DNA of 64,000 nt from Bacillus_BD sp963787345 (GCA_963787345.1 CAWBCW010000027.1:62001-126000), one strand, 5' to 3'. Shown: positions 35,457-45,651, numbered from the stretch's first letter. Numbers and translations are program-made. The notes: a model not told the origin generated them from the letters alone.

Positions 35457-38400
35457 TCAACCATATAGTAAATCTTCGTTCTGTTCTGGTTGGGCAAGGA
35501 TTTTTTTATATTCTTTTGGTATTACTCGTAGAAATTGAGATTCGAAATAGTCCCACCTTTCCAAGATATCCGCAGCGATCGTACTCTCCGTATATTGAAA
35601 GTGTTGTTTGATTTGCTTTTTAACAAAATCCATTTCTTCTCTATCTTGTAATGATTCAATGATGACCAGTTCTTGATTACATTGTTTCTTGAATCTTTCG
35701 ACTTCAGAAACTAGAACATAGGCGATTCCACCTGACATGCCTGCAGCAAAGTTTTGCCCTACATCTCCAAAAATAACGGCACTGCCCCCTGTCATATACT
35801 CACAACCATGGTCTCCAATTCCTTCGACCACTACATGAGCACCACTATTTCTTACACAAAATCGTTCTCCAGCCTTTCCTCGAATATAGGCTTCACCACT
35901 CGTCGCTCCATAAAAGGCTGTATTGCCAATAATGATGTTTTGTTCCGCTTGGAAGGTTGAGTTTGATGAAGGAAAAATGGCTATTTTCCCACCTGATAAT
36001 CCTTTTCCGACATAATCATTGGCGTCTCCTTCTAATGTCAATGTCATTCCAGTTGGGATAAAGGCTCCAAAGCTCTGGCCTGCAGAACCATTAAAATGAA
36101 GCATGATCGAATCCTCTTTTAACCCTTTCTCACCATATTCACGTGAAATGACACTCCCAAGTAGCGTTCCAACAGAACGATTAAGATTGCAAATCGGGAA
36201 CTCTGCACGAATTGGCTGCTGTGCCTTTTCCTTTCTTTGAAGATATAAAGGCAGGAGTTTCTTATAATCCAATGTTTGTTCGATTTCATGATCCTGCTCT
36301 TCTTTAATGCGTTGATCATAAGGCCGACTAGATAAAATGGGCGACAAATCAAGTGTTTGGGCTTTCCAATTCGTTGATTTAGCCTGTTGCAATAAATCTG
36401 TACGACCAATCAGTTCATCCAATGTTCTAAACCCTAATTGGGCCATATATTCACGAACTTCTTGAGCAATAAAACTCATCAAGTTGACAACATGTTCTGC
36501 CGTCCCAACCATATTTTTACGAAGCACTGGATTTTGCGTCGCAACTCCAACAGGACATGTATCTAAATGACAAACCCGCATCATGACACAGCCAAGAGAC
36601 AACAAGCGGTAAGGTTGAAAATCCAAATTCTTCTGCGCCGAGTAACGCAGCAATTACCACATCTCTGCCACTCATCATTTTCCCATCGGTTTCCAATGTG
36701 ACAACATGTCTCAAGCCATTTAGCATTAATGTTTGATGCGTTTCAGCAAGCCCCAGCTCCCATGGTAACCCCGTATGTTTGATACTTGAACGGGGAGCTG
36801 CACCGGTTCCGCCATCATAACCACTAATTAAGATGACATCTGCATTAGCTTTTGCAACACCTGCGGCAATTGTTCCAACACCTGATTTCGAAACAAGTTT
36901 AACGTTAATACGTGCATTTCGATTTGCATTTTTTAAGTCATGAATCAGCTGAGCCAAGTCTTCAATCGAATAAATATCATGATGGGGCGGAGGTGAAATC
37001 AATCCAACTCCTGGCGTTGATCCCCGTACTTCTTGCGACATCAGGGGTATACTTTATTACCTGGCAATTGTCCACCTTCACCTGGTTTAGCTCCTTGTGC
37101 CATTTTAATTTGGATTTCTTCAGCTATTCACGAGATAATGACTCTTAACCCCAAATCGTCCTGAAGCGACTTGCTTGATTTTTCTGCATTTTGAATCACC
37201 ATTTTCATCATTGGTATGAATCGTTCCGAATCCTCTCCACCTTCACCACTATTGCTTTTTCCACCTATACGATTCATCGCAATGGCTAATGCTTCATGAG
37301 CTTCTTTACTGATTGATCCGAAGGACATCGCACCTGTTTTAAATCGTTTCAAAATCGATTCTACTGATTCAACTTCTTCAATTGAGATAGACTATATTAT
37401 AATTGAACTCTATAATCCTCTTAAAGTCGTTTTCTGACTAATTTCCTCATGTAACAGACGGGTATATTCTTTGTACATTTCATATTTCCCGGTCCGAACG
37501 GCATGTTGTAATAAATGAATCGTTTTCGGTTGGAACAAATGCGTTTCCCCACCTTGTCGCCATTGAAAATCAGATCCAGTTTCTAACACCGCTTCTTTCA
37601 ATTGGAATGCGGCTTCATGACGTATACGGACTTCTTTTGCTATATCTTTTAAAGTTAGTCCACTGAGCTTTGAGGATGTATTTGAAAAATAACGGTCAAT
37701 TACTTCATGACTAATTCCTAAAGCTTCGAAGATTTGAGCACCGATATAACTTTGAACGGTTGTGATACCCATTTTAGACATAATCTTCAAAATCCCTTTT
37801 GTGACTGATTTCACATAATTTCCGGATGCTTCAGTGACTAAGACTTCTTCTTTTAATAAAGGAAGAGATTCATAGACTAGATACGGATAGATAGCATTCG
37901 CACCATATCCAAGCAAAGCCGCAAAATGATGTACTTCTCTTGGTTCTCCAGATTCTACAATTAAATTAATCTTGCTTCGGCAGCCAGTTTGGATTAAATG
38001 ATGATGTACGGCTGACAGGGCTAGCAATGAAGGTATGGCCGCAAACTTTTCATTCACGTTTCGGTCACTGAGAACGAGGATATTGCTGCCACTTTCAATC
38101 TCTTGATCCACCCTCTGAAACAAATCATCCAGTGCCACATCCATTTGATCTTGAACTGGAAATAAAGTTGGGATGACCGATGTTTTCCAGTCTACTGTTT
38201 GTAACCCTTGGATTTTCTGCATTTCTGACCCTAATAAAATAGGAGTTTTCAGACGAATTTTTTTATATTCCTTTTGTCTAGGTTGAAGCAAATTTCCGTG
38301 AGATCCTAGCATGACTTCCAATGAGGTAACGAATTCTTCACGAATCGCATCAATTGGCGGGTTTGTCACTTGAGCAAATTTCTGCTTAAAATAGTTGAAT

Positions 38401-39953
38401 AAAAGTTGAGGTGATTTTGATAATACAGCTAAAGAGGCATCATATCCCATGGAACCAATGGGTTCAGAGCCATCTATGGCCATCGGTCTTATCACTTTAT
38501 CCCATTCCTCATTTGTATATCCAAAGATCGACTGTCTGTGCCGAAGTGTTTTTCTATCTAGCACTTCCATAACCCCGATACAATTTTCGTTAATCTGTTC
38601 TAGTGGTACAATAATTTCCTTTACAAGCTTCTCATAAGACCTTTGAGAAATAAGCAGTTTTTTGATTTCCTCATCCAGAAATAAACGTCCCTTTTCTAGA
38701 TCAATTAAAAGCATTTGTCCCGGTTTCAAACGATCTTTACAAATCACTTTTTCTTCCGGGATGTCAACAACCCCTACTTCTGATGAAACACATATAAAAT
38801 CATCATCACTTACAACAAACCGTGCAGGACGTAATCCGTTTCGATCGAGACATGCTCCCACTAATTTTCCATCTGTAAAAGCCATTGCCGCTGGACCATC
38901 CCACGGTTCCATTAAGCCGCTATGGTATTGATAAAATGCTCTTTTTTGTTCATCCATTAATTTATTTTTTTCCCATGGTTCTGGAATCATCATCATCATT
39001 GCATGGGGCAGTGACCATCCTGATAACACAAGAAACTCTAAGACATTATCAAACATCGCGGAGTCACTTCCATCCTCATCAATAACAGGAAGCAAAGTTT
39101 CAACATCTTCGAATAGATCCGTTTGAAATCCAGCTTCTCTCGCTTTCATCCCATTCACATTTCCGTTTATCGTATTAATTTCACCATTATGCATTATATA
39201 ACGATTAGGCTGCGCCCTTTGCCAGCTTGGAATCGTATTTGTACTAAAGCGATTGTGGACCAACGCCATCGCTGACTCATATAATTCATTGTTTAAATCA
39301 ATATAATAATCTCTTAACTGCTCGGGTAGTAATAAGCCTTTATAGACAATCGTTCTCGCTGAAAAACTGACAACATAATATGGTTCATTCTTTTTAAAAT
39401 TCGCACTTTTTAGGGCCTTTTCTATTTTTCGGCGAACTACATATAATTTTCTTTCAAACCTTATATCTCCCGGTTCGTCATAAGGAGATTTCACAAACAG
39501 TTGTCGTATCACAGGTTGAGTTTCTTTAGCTAGCTCATTTAAATAACGATCATTGGTTGGAACCTTTCTCCAAGCGAATATTTCGAGCTCTTCTGCTTCT
39601 ATGATATTTTCAATGATTTCTTCACATTGCTTTAGAGGGTCTTTTTGCTGTGGTAGGAAGAACATTCCAACCCCATACTTCTCTGCATCGAGTAAAGGTT
39701 TTCCTACTTTCTTCCACTCTGCTTGAAATAACTTATGGGGGATTTGTGTTAAAATCCCCGCCCCATCCCCTTGCCCGTTTTCTGCTCCATGCCCTCCTCG
39801 ATGATCAAGGCGCTCTAAAGCCGTTAAGCTTTGAGTTACAATGGAGTGAGTCCTCTTTCCATTTATGTTTACGAGCATTGCAATTCCGCAAGCATCATGT
39901 TCAAATTGAGGATCATACAACCCTTGTTTCTCTACGGTCCATGCCCGATGCAT
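35457..39953 (-). pseudogene. gltA: glutamate synthase large subunit, multiple frame lesions in the FMN domain
   Basis: Reading from ATG 39953 (AAAGGGGG upstream), an N-terminal Ntn amidotransferase with EHDACGIAM (catalytic Cys about 22) and LDHRGGHGAENG runs open to 37410. Then two TAGs (near 37395-37410), an apparent +2 near 37220, +1 near 37135, another disturbed spot near 37050 and +1 near 36600 break the central FMN/3Fe-4S domain, whose conserved parts remain legible (KRFKTGAMSFGS, GAKPGEGGQLPGNKVYP, GSTPGVGLISPPPHHD, CHLDTCPVGVATQ). The C-terminal GXGXG beta-helix is open to 35457. Total span is 4497 nt, about the usual 1500 residues. All lesions lie within 0.8 kb, so either poor sequence or recent inactivation is possible. 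Confidence 0.85.
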
Positions 39954-40217
39954 TTCTTATCCCCCTTTAAGTCTTTGTTTCTTTCTTAGTTTTATCTTAT
40001 TATTTTTAAAAGATAATTGATTTAGAGTTTTTGGTGAAACATTTGCACTTTTTTACCAAATTTTATACAAATATTTATAGTCAATCTTGTTAAATCGTTC
40101 GTAATTTATGTCTTTTTCTTGTTTTTACATAATTATTTATTAAGGTTTTGATGTTTCGATGAATACTTGGAATCTTCTTCTGTAAGCTGAGAGATTGGAT
40201 TTATAATTTTTGCACAT
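39954..40217. other. gltA upstream region
   Basis: AT-rich; presumably contains the promoter of the nitrogen cluster. No riboswitch, T-box or clear operator was recognised. Confidence 0.4.
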
Positions 40218-40262
40218 AAAAAGGTTGCTACAGGATTCTCGTATCCCACAGCAACCTTTTTT
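40218..40262. terminator. terminator after the AraC gene
   Basis: AAAAAGGTTGCT / AGCAACCTTTTTT stem with a 20-nt loop; works in both directions. Confidence 0.75.
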
Positions 40263-40278
40263 CATTCATATGAATTTT

Positions 40279-41085
40279 TCACCTAACCTCAGAGGGGTTT
40301 TTACCGGTATATTGTTTAAATTGTCTGCTAAAAAAGTGCAAATCATTATAACCAAGGGCATAAGCAACCTCGGTCACGCTCATCCCAGTAAAATGAAGTA
40401 AATGTTCTGCCCGTTTTATACGAGAATATACAATATACGATTTAACTGTATTCCCAATAATTCGTTTAAACTTTTGTGAAAAGTATCGTGGAGAAAGGTT
40501 GGCCCGTGCCGCTAAACTTTCAATGCTATGTGGGTCCCCAGGATGTTGTTGAATATAATTAGCAATCTCTCGAATCGTTTCCATTAAATTATTATTTGTA
40601 TCACCAAAATCCTCTTGACTTTCTTGTTCTTCTCTTAATAAATGAATCATTAATTGCTTTAAAATTAACTTCCCTTCAATTTCAGCACCATATGTTTTAA
40701 TGAGGAATAAACGAACATACTGACTTAACAGAGATTCAAAGCTAATCGTATTATCAAAAATGCGATGTGAGGAAGGTATCAATCTAGGTGTCTTGGCAAT
40801 ATCAAAATGAATGTAAGTTAATACAAGGGGATTTTGGGGATTATGAGTCGCTTCCGTCCAGTCACCTGGTCGAAACAAAAAGCAATGACCTTTCCCGACA
40901 TGATAGGGCTTTTTATTTAGGATCACGCTACCCTCACCACTCCAAATATAAAATAAATCATAATTTGGCATAGGGCTTTCCCTTTTCCTCCACCTCCAGT
41001 TCGGCTCACATTGAATAGTAGCTGTTGCTGGTTTCAACAAAAAATCATCAGGGTTCAAATAAAGCACCGGCTCCCCCCTCTTCAA
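40279..41085 (-). CDS. AraC family regulator with N-terminal cupin-like sensor
   Basis: About 268 residues. The N-terminal half has the AraC ligand-binding beta-barrel pattern (YDLFYIWSGEGSVILN, GHCFLFRPGDWTEAT). The C-terminal double HTH has SIESLAARANLSPRYFSQKF and MSVTEVAYALGYNDLHFFSRQF with YTGKNPSEVR. Such proteins usually control sugar or carbohydrate genes. The start is uncertain: TTG 41085, GTG 41067 and TTG 41061 all lie around an AGGGGGGAG site. It is transcribed toward, but terminated before, the gltA cluster. Confidence 0.88.
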   Translation of the reverse strand: MKRGEPVLYLNPDDFLLKPATATIQCEPNWRWRKRESPMPNYDLFYIWSGEGSVILNKKPYHVGKGHCFLFRPGDWTEATHNPQNPLVLTYIHFDIAKTPRLIPSSHRIFDNTISFESLLSQYVRLFLIKTYGAEIEGKLILKQLMIHLLREEQESQEDFGDTNNNLMETIREIANYIQQHPGDPHSIESLAARANLSPRYFSQKFKRIIGNTVKSYIVYSRIKRAEHLLHFTGMSVTEVAYALGYNDLHFFSRQFKQYTGKNPSEVR

Positions 41086-41341
41086 GATTAAAACTTATTA
41101 GTCTATAAACTTATCATGCCTTTAGTCTATTTTATTTAAATTATGATAGTGGATGAGTTACTTTATAGATAAATTTCCCAAATCATTCGGATTCATGAAG
41201 CAAGGAGAAAACCTGAGGAATCTAACATGAAGGTAATCCCACAAAACCCAATCCACTGAAATTTTGTTAGAAAGCCATCCGTTCGGCTATATAGAGCTAC
41301 TGCCACTCCAATATGAGATAATACGATCCTTCAACAATAAG
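41086..41341. other. intergenic region with no clear gene
   Basis: Positions 41260-41330 read like a short coding fragment on the plus strand (SHPFGYIELLPLQYE) but lack a start, a stop partner and a recognisable family. Confidence 0.3.
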
Positions 41342-41365
41342 AAAAATCCACCCAAATAAGGTGGA
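41342..41365 (-). terminator. terminator after the holin gene
   Basis: On the minus strand TCCACC-TTATTTG-GGTGGA is followed by TTTTTC. Confidence 0.6.
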
Positions 41366-41405
41366 ACCTAGAGTTTTTTACAAATCAAGATTCTTCATTT
41401 ATATT

Positions 41406-41648
41406 TTACTTTACCTTCGTCAGCCCATTTTTCTGCAAAACTTCTTTCTGCTTGATCCCTTTAGCAGTAACATAATTATTTTTGAACCACGCCAAAACGG
41501 CTGATACTGCTGTAAAAATAGTGGAGATGACTAATATTTGCTCATCTGTTGTGCCTGGTATCGTAGTTAATCCAAAGGCTGTCAGAAACTGATTAATTAA
41601 TGCAATCCCCAACACAATTGTCCGTATAGCCGTCCCCTTATCGATGAT
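41406..41648 (-). CDS. SPP1-type phage holin-like protein
   Basis: About 80 residues: IDKGTAIRTIVLGIALINQFL (quoted in part) with a first membrane helix, then a second helix around TTIFTAVSAVLAWFKNNYVTAKG and a basic C-terminus KQKEVLQKNGLTKVK. This matches the SPP1 holin family (two helices, WFKNNYVT motif). The conventional start would be GTG 41615, but homology extends upstream to I-D-K-G-T. There the GGGAGG site is followed after 5 nt by ATC-ATC and no NTG exists. No endolysin or other phage gene adjoins it. It may be a prophage remnant or a domesticated lysis/competition gene. Confidence 0.75.
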   Translation of the reverse strand: MIDKGTAIRTIVLGIALINQFLTAFGLTTIPGTTDEQILVISTIFTAVSAVLAWFKNNYVTAKGIKQKEVLQKNGLTKVK

Positions 41649-41800
41649 GAACGCCTCCCTATGTGTTCTCGCAACAACATATGAAGTAAAGGACAGACTT
41701 AGTACAAGTCCGCTTTCGTTAATGCTTTAGACAAATAGTTATTTTTCAAAGTCAGAAAAGTAAAAAACTCCCCCATAGATAAAGGATTAGTTTCTTATTT

Positions 41801-41855
41801 ACGAACCTCAGAGGACTCGAACCTACAGCCTTCAAGGCCTTATGGGACAAACCTG
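41801..41855 (-). other. tRNA T-arm-like segment, possible tRNA or attachment-site remnant
   Basis: On the minus strand the segment contains TGTAGGTTCGAGTCCTCTG, a T-loop (GGTTCGAGTCC) flanked by a 4-5 bp stem, after a region like the 3' side of an anticodon arm. The 5' half of a tRNA and a matching acceptor strand are missing. The neighbouring holin makes an old phage attachment site conceivable. Confidence 0.25.
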
Positions 41856-41878
41856 GCGAAAGATTGATCACTTTTCAT

Positions 41879-42268
41879 TTATTGTCCTAGAAAAATTTGA
41901 TTAGGACTGCTCACTTTGAAGGTTTCTGGATACGTCGATAAAATCTCTAGAATCTCCTCTTGCTGCTTAGCGGTTAGATCATAAAGGTTAAATTTTTCTG
42001 AAGCATCGGCATCAACAGCTATCAACAGTTGATGTTCATTCGAAACTTCCTCTAGAATCTCCCCCGCTGATTTACTTTTAAATTGTTCATTATCGGCAAA
42101 CTCCGTAATCCCTATAATTTTCGCTATTTTTTGAAGATCATTAGAAGTTACCTTCGTATGTTTTACCTCTACATAATGTCTCGGTGAAAATCCATATGTA
42201 ATATGAAAATAGGTTTGTTTGTCCTGTTGATTAATGTCCATGGAAAAAGTCATCTCCTCTTGAACCAT
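41879..42268 (-). CDS. hypothetical protein of about 120-129 residues
   Basis: The protein has a beta-strand-rich first half (TYFHITYGFSPRHYVEVKH) and a helical acidic second half (SAGEILEEVSNEHQLL, LTAKQQEEILEIL). No signal peptide or membrane segment. Two starts are possible: ATG 42268, or ATG 42241 with AGAGGAG 13 nt upstream. No family is recognised. Probably cytosolic. Confidence 0.55.
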   Translation of the reverse strand: MVQEEMTFSMDINQQDKQTYFHITYGFSPRHYVEVKHTKVTSNDLQKIAKIIGITEFADNEQFKSKSAGEILEEVSNEHQLLIAVDADASEKFNLYDLTAKQQEEILEILSTYPETFKVSSPNQIFLGQ

Positions 42269-42396
42269 TGATTATATCTATTATTATCCATGAAAAAACT
42301 TAATAAACTTTTACAAAAAAACCATCAGAACTCAAATGATTCTTCCTATAATTAAGTTAACTATTAAATGAATGTGAGAAAAGGAGAATTAACAAC

Positions 42397-42531
42397 ATGT
42401 GTCAGTATACTATTTATGTAACATTACAAGGAAGAATTTATCAAACGAATGTCATTGCTAACAAAAATCAATCAGAAGAAGAAATTTACCAAATTGCAAA
42501 AGAACAAGTAATTAAACAATGGAATAATTAA
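42397..42531 (+). CDS. BA3454-family stress response peptide
   Basis: 44 residues, MCQYTIYVTLQGRIYQTNVI ... EQVIKQW, preceded by AAAGGAG at 8-9 nt. The MCQYT start, the central T-NVIANK and the C-terminal V-KQW pattern match the small BA3454-type stress proteins of Bacillus. Its biochemical role is unknown. Confidence 0.7.
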   Translation: MCQYTIYVTLQGRIYQTNVIANKNQSEEEIYQIAKEQVIKQWNN

Positions 42532-42631
42532 AAAGTATAGATTTTTCATATCCCTGAAACACTTTACAACATCTGATTACTATCATTCTTATTTTCACTG
42601 AAAACTGTCCTGTCTTTGCGAAGAAAAAGAG

Positions 42632-42654
42632 CATTACCGAGTCTCAGTAATGCA
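42632..42654. terminator. hairpin between BA3454-like and zinc-ribbon genes
   Basis: GCATTAC / GTAATGC stem with a 9-nt loop between converging genes; no good T-run, so weak. Confidence 0.4.
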
Positions 42655-42686
42655 CGATTTCGTTAAATATCCACAGGTTCTTCCTA

Positions 42687-42890
42687 TTAACTAAAGAATA
42701 AATCAAGGATATTGGATGCTTTAGAAGACTTTTTATGATAAAATTCTGAGTATCCGCACCTCTCGCAATAAACAACGGTAAACTGGTTATTTTGAATATC
42801 CAACATCTTCGATAAGCCTGTACCCGTCATGGCGACATCCTTCGTGGCTGCATCCTTGCTGCCACATTTTACGCATCCTTTTTCACCCAT
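42687..42890 (-). CDS. small zinc-ribbon protein (DUF2082-like)
   Basis: 67 residues with CVKC (Cys6, Cys9) and CERC (Cys42, Cys45) forming one zinc ribbon, and the TYPICAL family segments GTGLSKMLDIQNNQF and CGYSEFY. Members are annotated as nucleic-acid-binding proteins of unknown role. An upstream GGGGAAG ribosome binding site supports the start. Confidence 0.8.
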   Translation of the reverse strand: MGEKGCVKCGSKDAATKDVAMTGTGLSKMLDIQNNQFTVVYCERCGYSEFYHKKSSKASNILDLFFS

Positions 42891-43026
42891 ATTCTTCCCC
42901 TCCTTTTTGCAATACTTTTATACTCTTTCTTACGAAGCATATTAAAAAAGGTTCCACCTTTTTCCTTTAAATTCAAAGGTTTAAATGCGATTATATATAT
43001 GCCCCCTTAATCACTTTAATGAAATG

Positions 43027-43080
43027 CACCTTAGCGTATTTACACCCAGATTTGATACTTCCCCAGAAATCATTCCACTT
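43027..43080. repeat. copy of a dispersed repeat also present at 63930-64000
   Basis: CCTTAGCGTATTTACACCCAG matches CCTTGGCGTATTTGCGCCCAG at 63933 with few changes (each quoted stretch is partial), followed by GATTTGATACTTCCCC against GATTTTATCGAG...AAACTTCCC. The palindromic insert is missing here. Confidence 0.5.
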
Positions 43081-43166
43081 TTGTTAAATTTGTGAATTTT
43101 TTACTTATGTTGTAGCAACGACTGGAATAAGATAGGAAAATAGAATAAAAATGGAGGTTACATAAT

Positions 43167-44342
43167 TTGGGTGAATTTATTGATTTGATTTATCATGATT
43201 TTAAATACAAGTTGTATATCCCGGGTGAGCTTAATCTAGATAAGGAGTCCCCGTTAATGGTGATGCTTCATGGCTGTGGTCAAAATCCAGAAGACTTTGC
43301 GGCAGGCACCAATATGAACACACTTGCTGAAAAGGAAAAATTCCTGGTCCTCTATCCTGATATGAACCAATTCTTTAACCCGACTAATATAACTGCTTAC
43401 AATCCATATGGCTGCTGGAACTGGTTTTTAGAACAAAACCAACATCGAGGGAAAGGACATCCCAAACAAATTAATGAGATCATTAATGAAGTAAAACGTA
43501 CATACAAGATTGACACGAATGAAGTATATGCGGTAGGTTTATCTGCTGGGGGCTCTCTTGCTTGCATTCTAGGTGCGACCTATCCAGATGTCTTTAACGG
43601 GATTGGAGTCTGTTCGGGAGTCCCCTATGGCGCTGCCAATGTCTTTTTTCTAACAGACCCAATGGCAGAAGGGGCAAAGAAAAGCATGGAGAAAGGTGTT
43701 TCGGACCCCCATGAATGTGGGTACAGTGCCTTTCAAGAGATGGGAGAATTTAAGAAAAAAATGCGGGTAATTGTCTTTCATGGAATCTGTGATACAATTG
43801 TTCACCCTATTAACGGTCAACAGGTGATCGCGCAATGGGCACAAACCAATTTTCTCGTTGAAGGCGGTATTGGCCATGCTAATGTGACCCCAGATCTGAT
43901 CGAATCGGATATCGCAAACGGATATAGCTATACCCGGCATGTCTATCACGACGAAGATATTCCGCAGATGGAACTTTGGATGATTGACAGATTGGGACAT
44001 ACTTGGTCTGGAGGCAATCCAAAAGGTTCTTACACGGATGCTTTAGGTCCAAATGCATCAGAAATAATATGGAACTTCTTCAATAACCATCCGCAGCAGC
44101 AAGAAGAAAATGTGATCGAGTCTTCGGAAGAAAAACCAACCCCATCACAAGTTGAACTGCCTGAGCATTCAGACCACCCAACAACTACACAAACTGCACC
44201 GGAACAATTCATTGAAATTGAATCACCGGTCAAAACATCAATTGAGTTACCAGACACTCCGCATGAAGAAACACCTGATGAAACACCAAAAAGGAACATT
44301 TTTAGCACATTGCTCTCCAAATTCAAGAAAAAGAAGAAATAA
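43167..44342 (+). CDS. PHB depolymerase/LpqC-like alpha/beta-hydrolase with Pro/Glu-rich tail
   Basis: 391 residues. The esterase domain (about 1-305) has MVMLHGCGQNPEDFA (oxyanion hole), the lipase box GLSAGGS (nucleophile Ser about 129) and RLGHTWSGG containing the catalytic His, as in polyhydroxybutyrate depolymerase family esterases. There is no signal peptide, suggesting an intracellular enzyme, perhaps acting on PHB granules. The last 85 residues are a low-complexity Pro, Glu, Thr, Ser linker ending in KFKKKKK. The start is TTG 43167 with ATGGAGG upstream. A terminator follows. Confidence 0.85.
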   Translation: MGEFIDLIYHDFKYKLYIPGELNLDKESPLMVMLHGCGQNPEDFAAGTNMNTLAEKEKFLVLYPDMNQFFNPTNITAYNPYGCWNWFLEQNQHRGKGHPKQINEIINEVKRTYKIDTNEVYAVGLSAGGSLACILGATYPDVFNGIGVCSGVPYGAANVFFLTDPMAEGAKKSMEKGVSDPHECGYSAFQEMGEFKKKMRVIVFHGICDTIVHPINGQQVIAQWAQTNFLVEGGIGHANVTPDLIESDIANGYSYTRHVYHDEDIPQMELWMIDRLGHTWSGGNPKGSYTDALGPNASEIIWNFFNNHPQQQEENVIESSEEKPTPSQVELPEHSDHPTTTQTAPEQFIEIESPVKTSIELPDTPHEETPDETPKRNIFSTLLSKFKKKKK

Positions 44343-44345
44343 TCC

Positions 44346-44389
44346 CCAAAGCTGAGGCAAAAGGAATCCCGCTGTCCCAGCTTTTTTCT
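44346..44389 (+). terminator. terminator after the esterase gene
   Basis: AAAGCTGAGG / CCCAGCTTTTTT imperfect stem and T-run. Confidence 0.6.
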
Positions 44390-44639
44390 GTTTAGAAGAC
44401 TATTGGTACGGAGTGACAGGTTCAATCGTAATGGTGAAAGGTATTTTTTACTTTCAAGTCCATTGTTAAAAATTGGGAAAATACAGGAACCCACGCTTCA
44501 TTAGGCACATTTAGATATCATTTTAAGTCCGGGAATATTTTAACTTCATAAATTTTTAAAAACAGTGTCAAATACCATTCAATTCCATAGTATGTATGGA
44601 CCCATACTTATACCTCCAAATTCTGAAGGAGGTGATTTT

Positions 44640-44747
44640 ATGTCTGGAGCAGTCGGTTTTGCAGGCGGGGGTTTCGCCTTACTAATCGTCTTGTTTATTC
44701 TTCTAATCATCATTGGCGCTAGCTATTGGGGCGGAGGTTGCTGCTAA
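44640..44747 (+). CDS. YjcZ-family sporulation peptide
   Basis: 35 residues, MSGAVGFAGGGFALLIVLFI and a WGGGCC end, with AGGAGGTG 6-8 nt before ATG 44640. The Gly-rich start, single membrane helix and Gly/Cys tail are diagnostic of the tiny YjcZ/YhcN-linked spore-membrane peptides of Bacillus. Such genes are often present in several copies. Confidence 0.85.
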   Translation: MSGAVGFAGGGFALLIVLFILLIIIGASYWGGGCC

Positions 44748-44777
44748 CCTATAAATTAGCTTCACCAGAATAAAGTC

Positions 44778-44810
44778 AAAGCCGATACCTTAGCGTTCGG
44801 CTTTTTTTTT
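44778..44810 (+). terminator. terminator after yjcZ-like gene
   Basis: AAAGCCGA / TCGGCTTT stem, 11-nt loop, 9 T. Confidence 0.85.
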
Positions 44811-44901
44811 GAGGAATTGATTAACTGTTCGTACATGAAATCTTATAGAATTGGAACACTATTGCATGAGTAGATAACTTTTATAATAAGAGGTTAAAAA
44901 A

Positions 44902-45600
44902 ATGACAATTCCAGAATTAATCCTTAGACTTACTATCGCTTTCGTTACATTAATAGCATTAACTAGACTTATGGGCAGAAAAGAAATTTCCCAAATGACC
45001 TTTTTCAATTTTGTCTCTGCGATTTCAATAGGTACATTAGGTGCTTCTCTTGCCATTGACCCTTCATTAAGTATCACAAATGGATTAATTGCGCTAATTG
45101 CTTGGAGTGCATTTACCATTCTGATGAGCATCCTAGATCTGAAATCTCAAAAGTTTCGAGTGGCTATTGAAGGTGAGCCGAGAATTCTTGTAAAAAAAGG
45201 GAAAATCATGGAAGAAGAACTTCGGAAGGTACGTTTGGACATGGATGCTTTAAATGCTTTATTGCGAAAGAAAAATATATTTTCCCTATCAGATGTCGAT
45301 TATGCCATTTTTGAAACAGATGGAACCCTTTCAGTTATGAAAAAAGAATCTAAGCAACCTGTGACAAAGAGTGATTTACATATAAATCGGACAAAGGTTC
45401 ATGTATTTCCTATTTCTACATCTGTCATTTCCGATGGCGTAATTAAGGAAGCAAACTTAGAAAAATTAAACCTAGATCAACAATGGTTAGAAAACCAACT
45501 AAAGGGTTCTGGTATAAATTCTATATCTGATGTCTTTTATGCTGAAATTCAAAAAGACGGTACACTATACATTGACCCCAAAAATGATATTCTTCATTGA
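44902..45600 (+). CDS. DUF421 membrane protein (YetF family)
   Basis: 232 residues. Three N-terminal helices include TIPELILRLTIAFVTLIAL, GRKEISQMTFFNFVSAISIG (a family motif) and a third around NGLIALIAWSAF. Two soluble YetF-type repeats follow, the first with GEPRILVKKGKI and RKKNIFSLSDVDYAIFE, the second with SDVFYAEIQKDGTLYI. The family occurs in several copies in Bacillus and is linked to sporulation or membrane quality; the mechanism is unknown. Monocistronic. Confidence 0.9.
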   Translation: MTIPELILRLTIAFVTLIALTRLMGRKEISQMTFFNFVSAISIGTLGASLAIDPSLSITNGLIALIAWSAFTILMSILDLKSQKFRVAIEGEPRILVKKGKIMEEELRKVRLDMDALNALLRKKNIFSLSDVDYAIFETDGTLSVMKKESKQPVTKSDLHINRTKVHVFPISTSVISDGVIKEANLEKLNLDQQWLENQLKGSGINSISDVFYAEIQKDGTLYIDPKNDILH

Positions 45601-45651
45601 AAAACCCTTGAACACACTTTAAAGACAACAAACGATTGTCCAATAACTGAA

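Noticed and set aside
41210..41330. Coding-like fragment on the plus strand
   Set aside because: Too short, no start or ribosome binding site, no family recognised.
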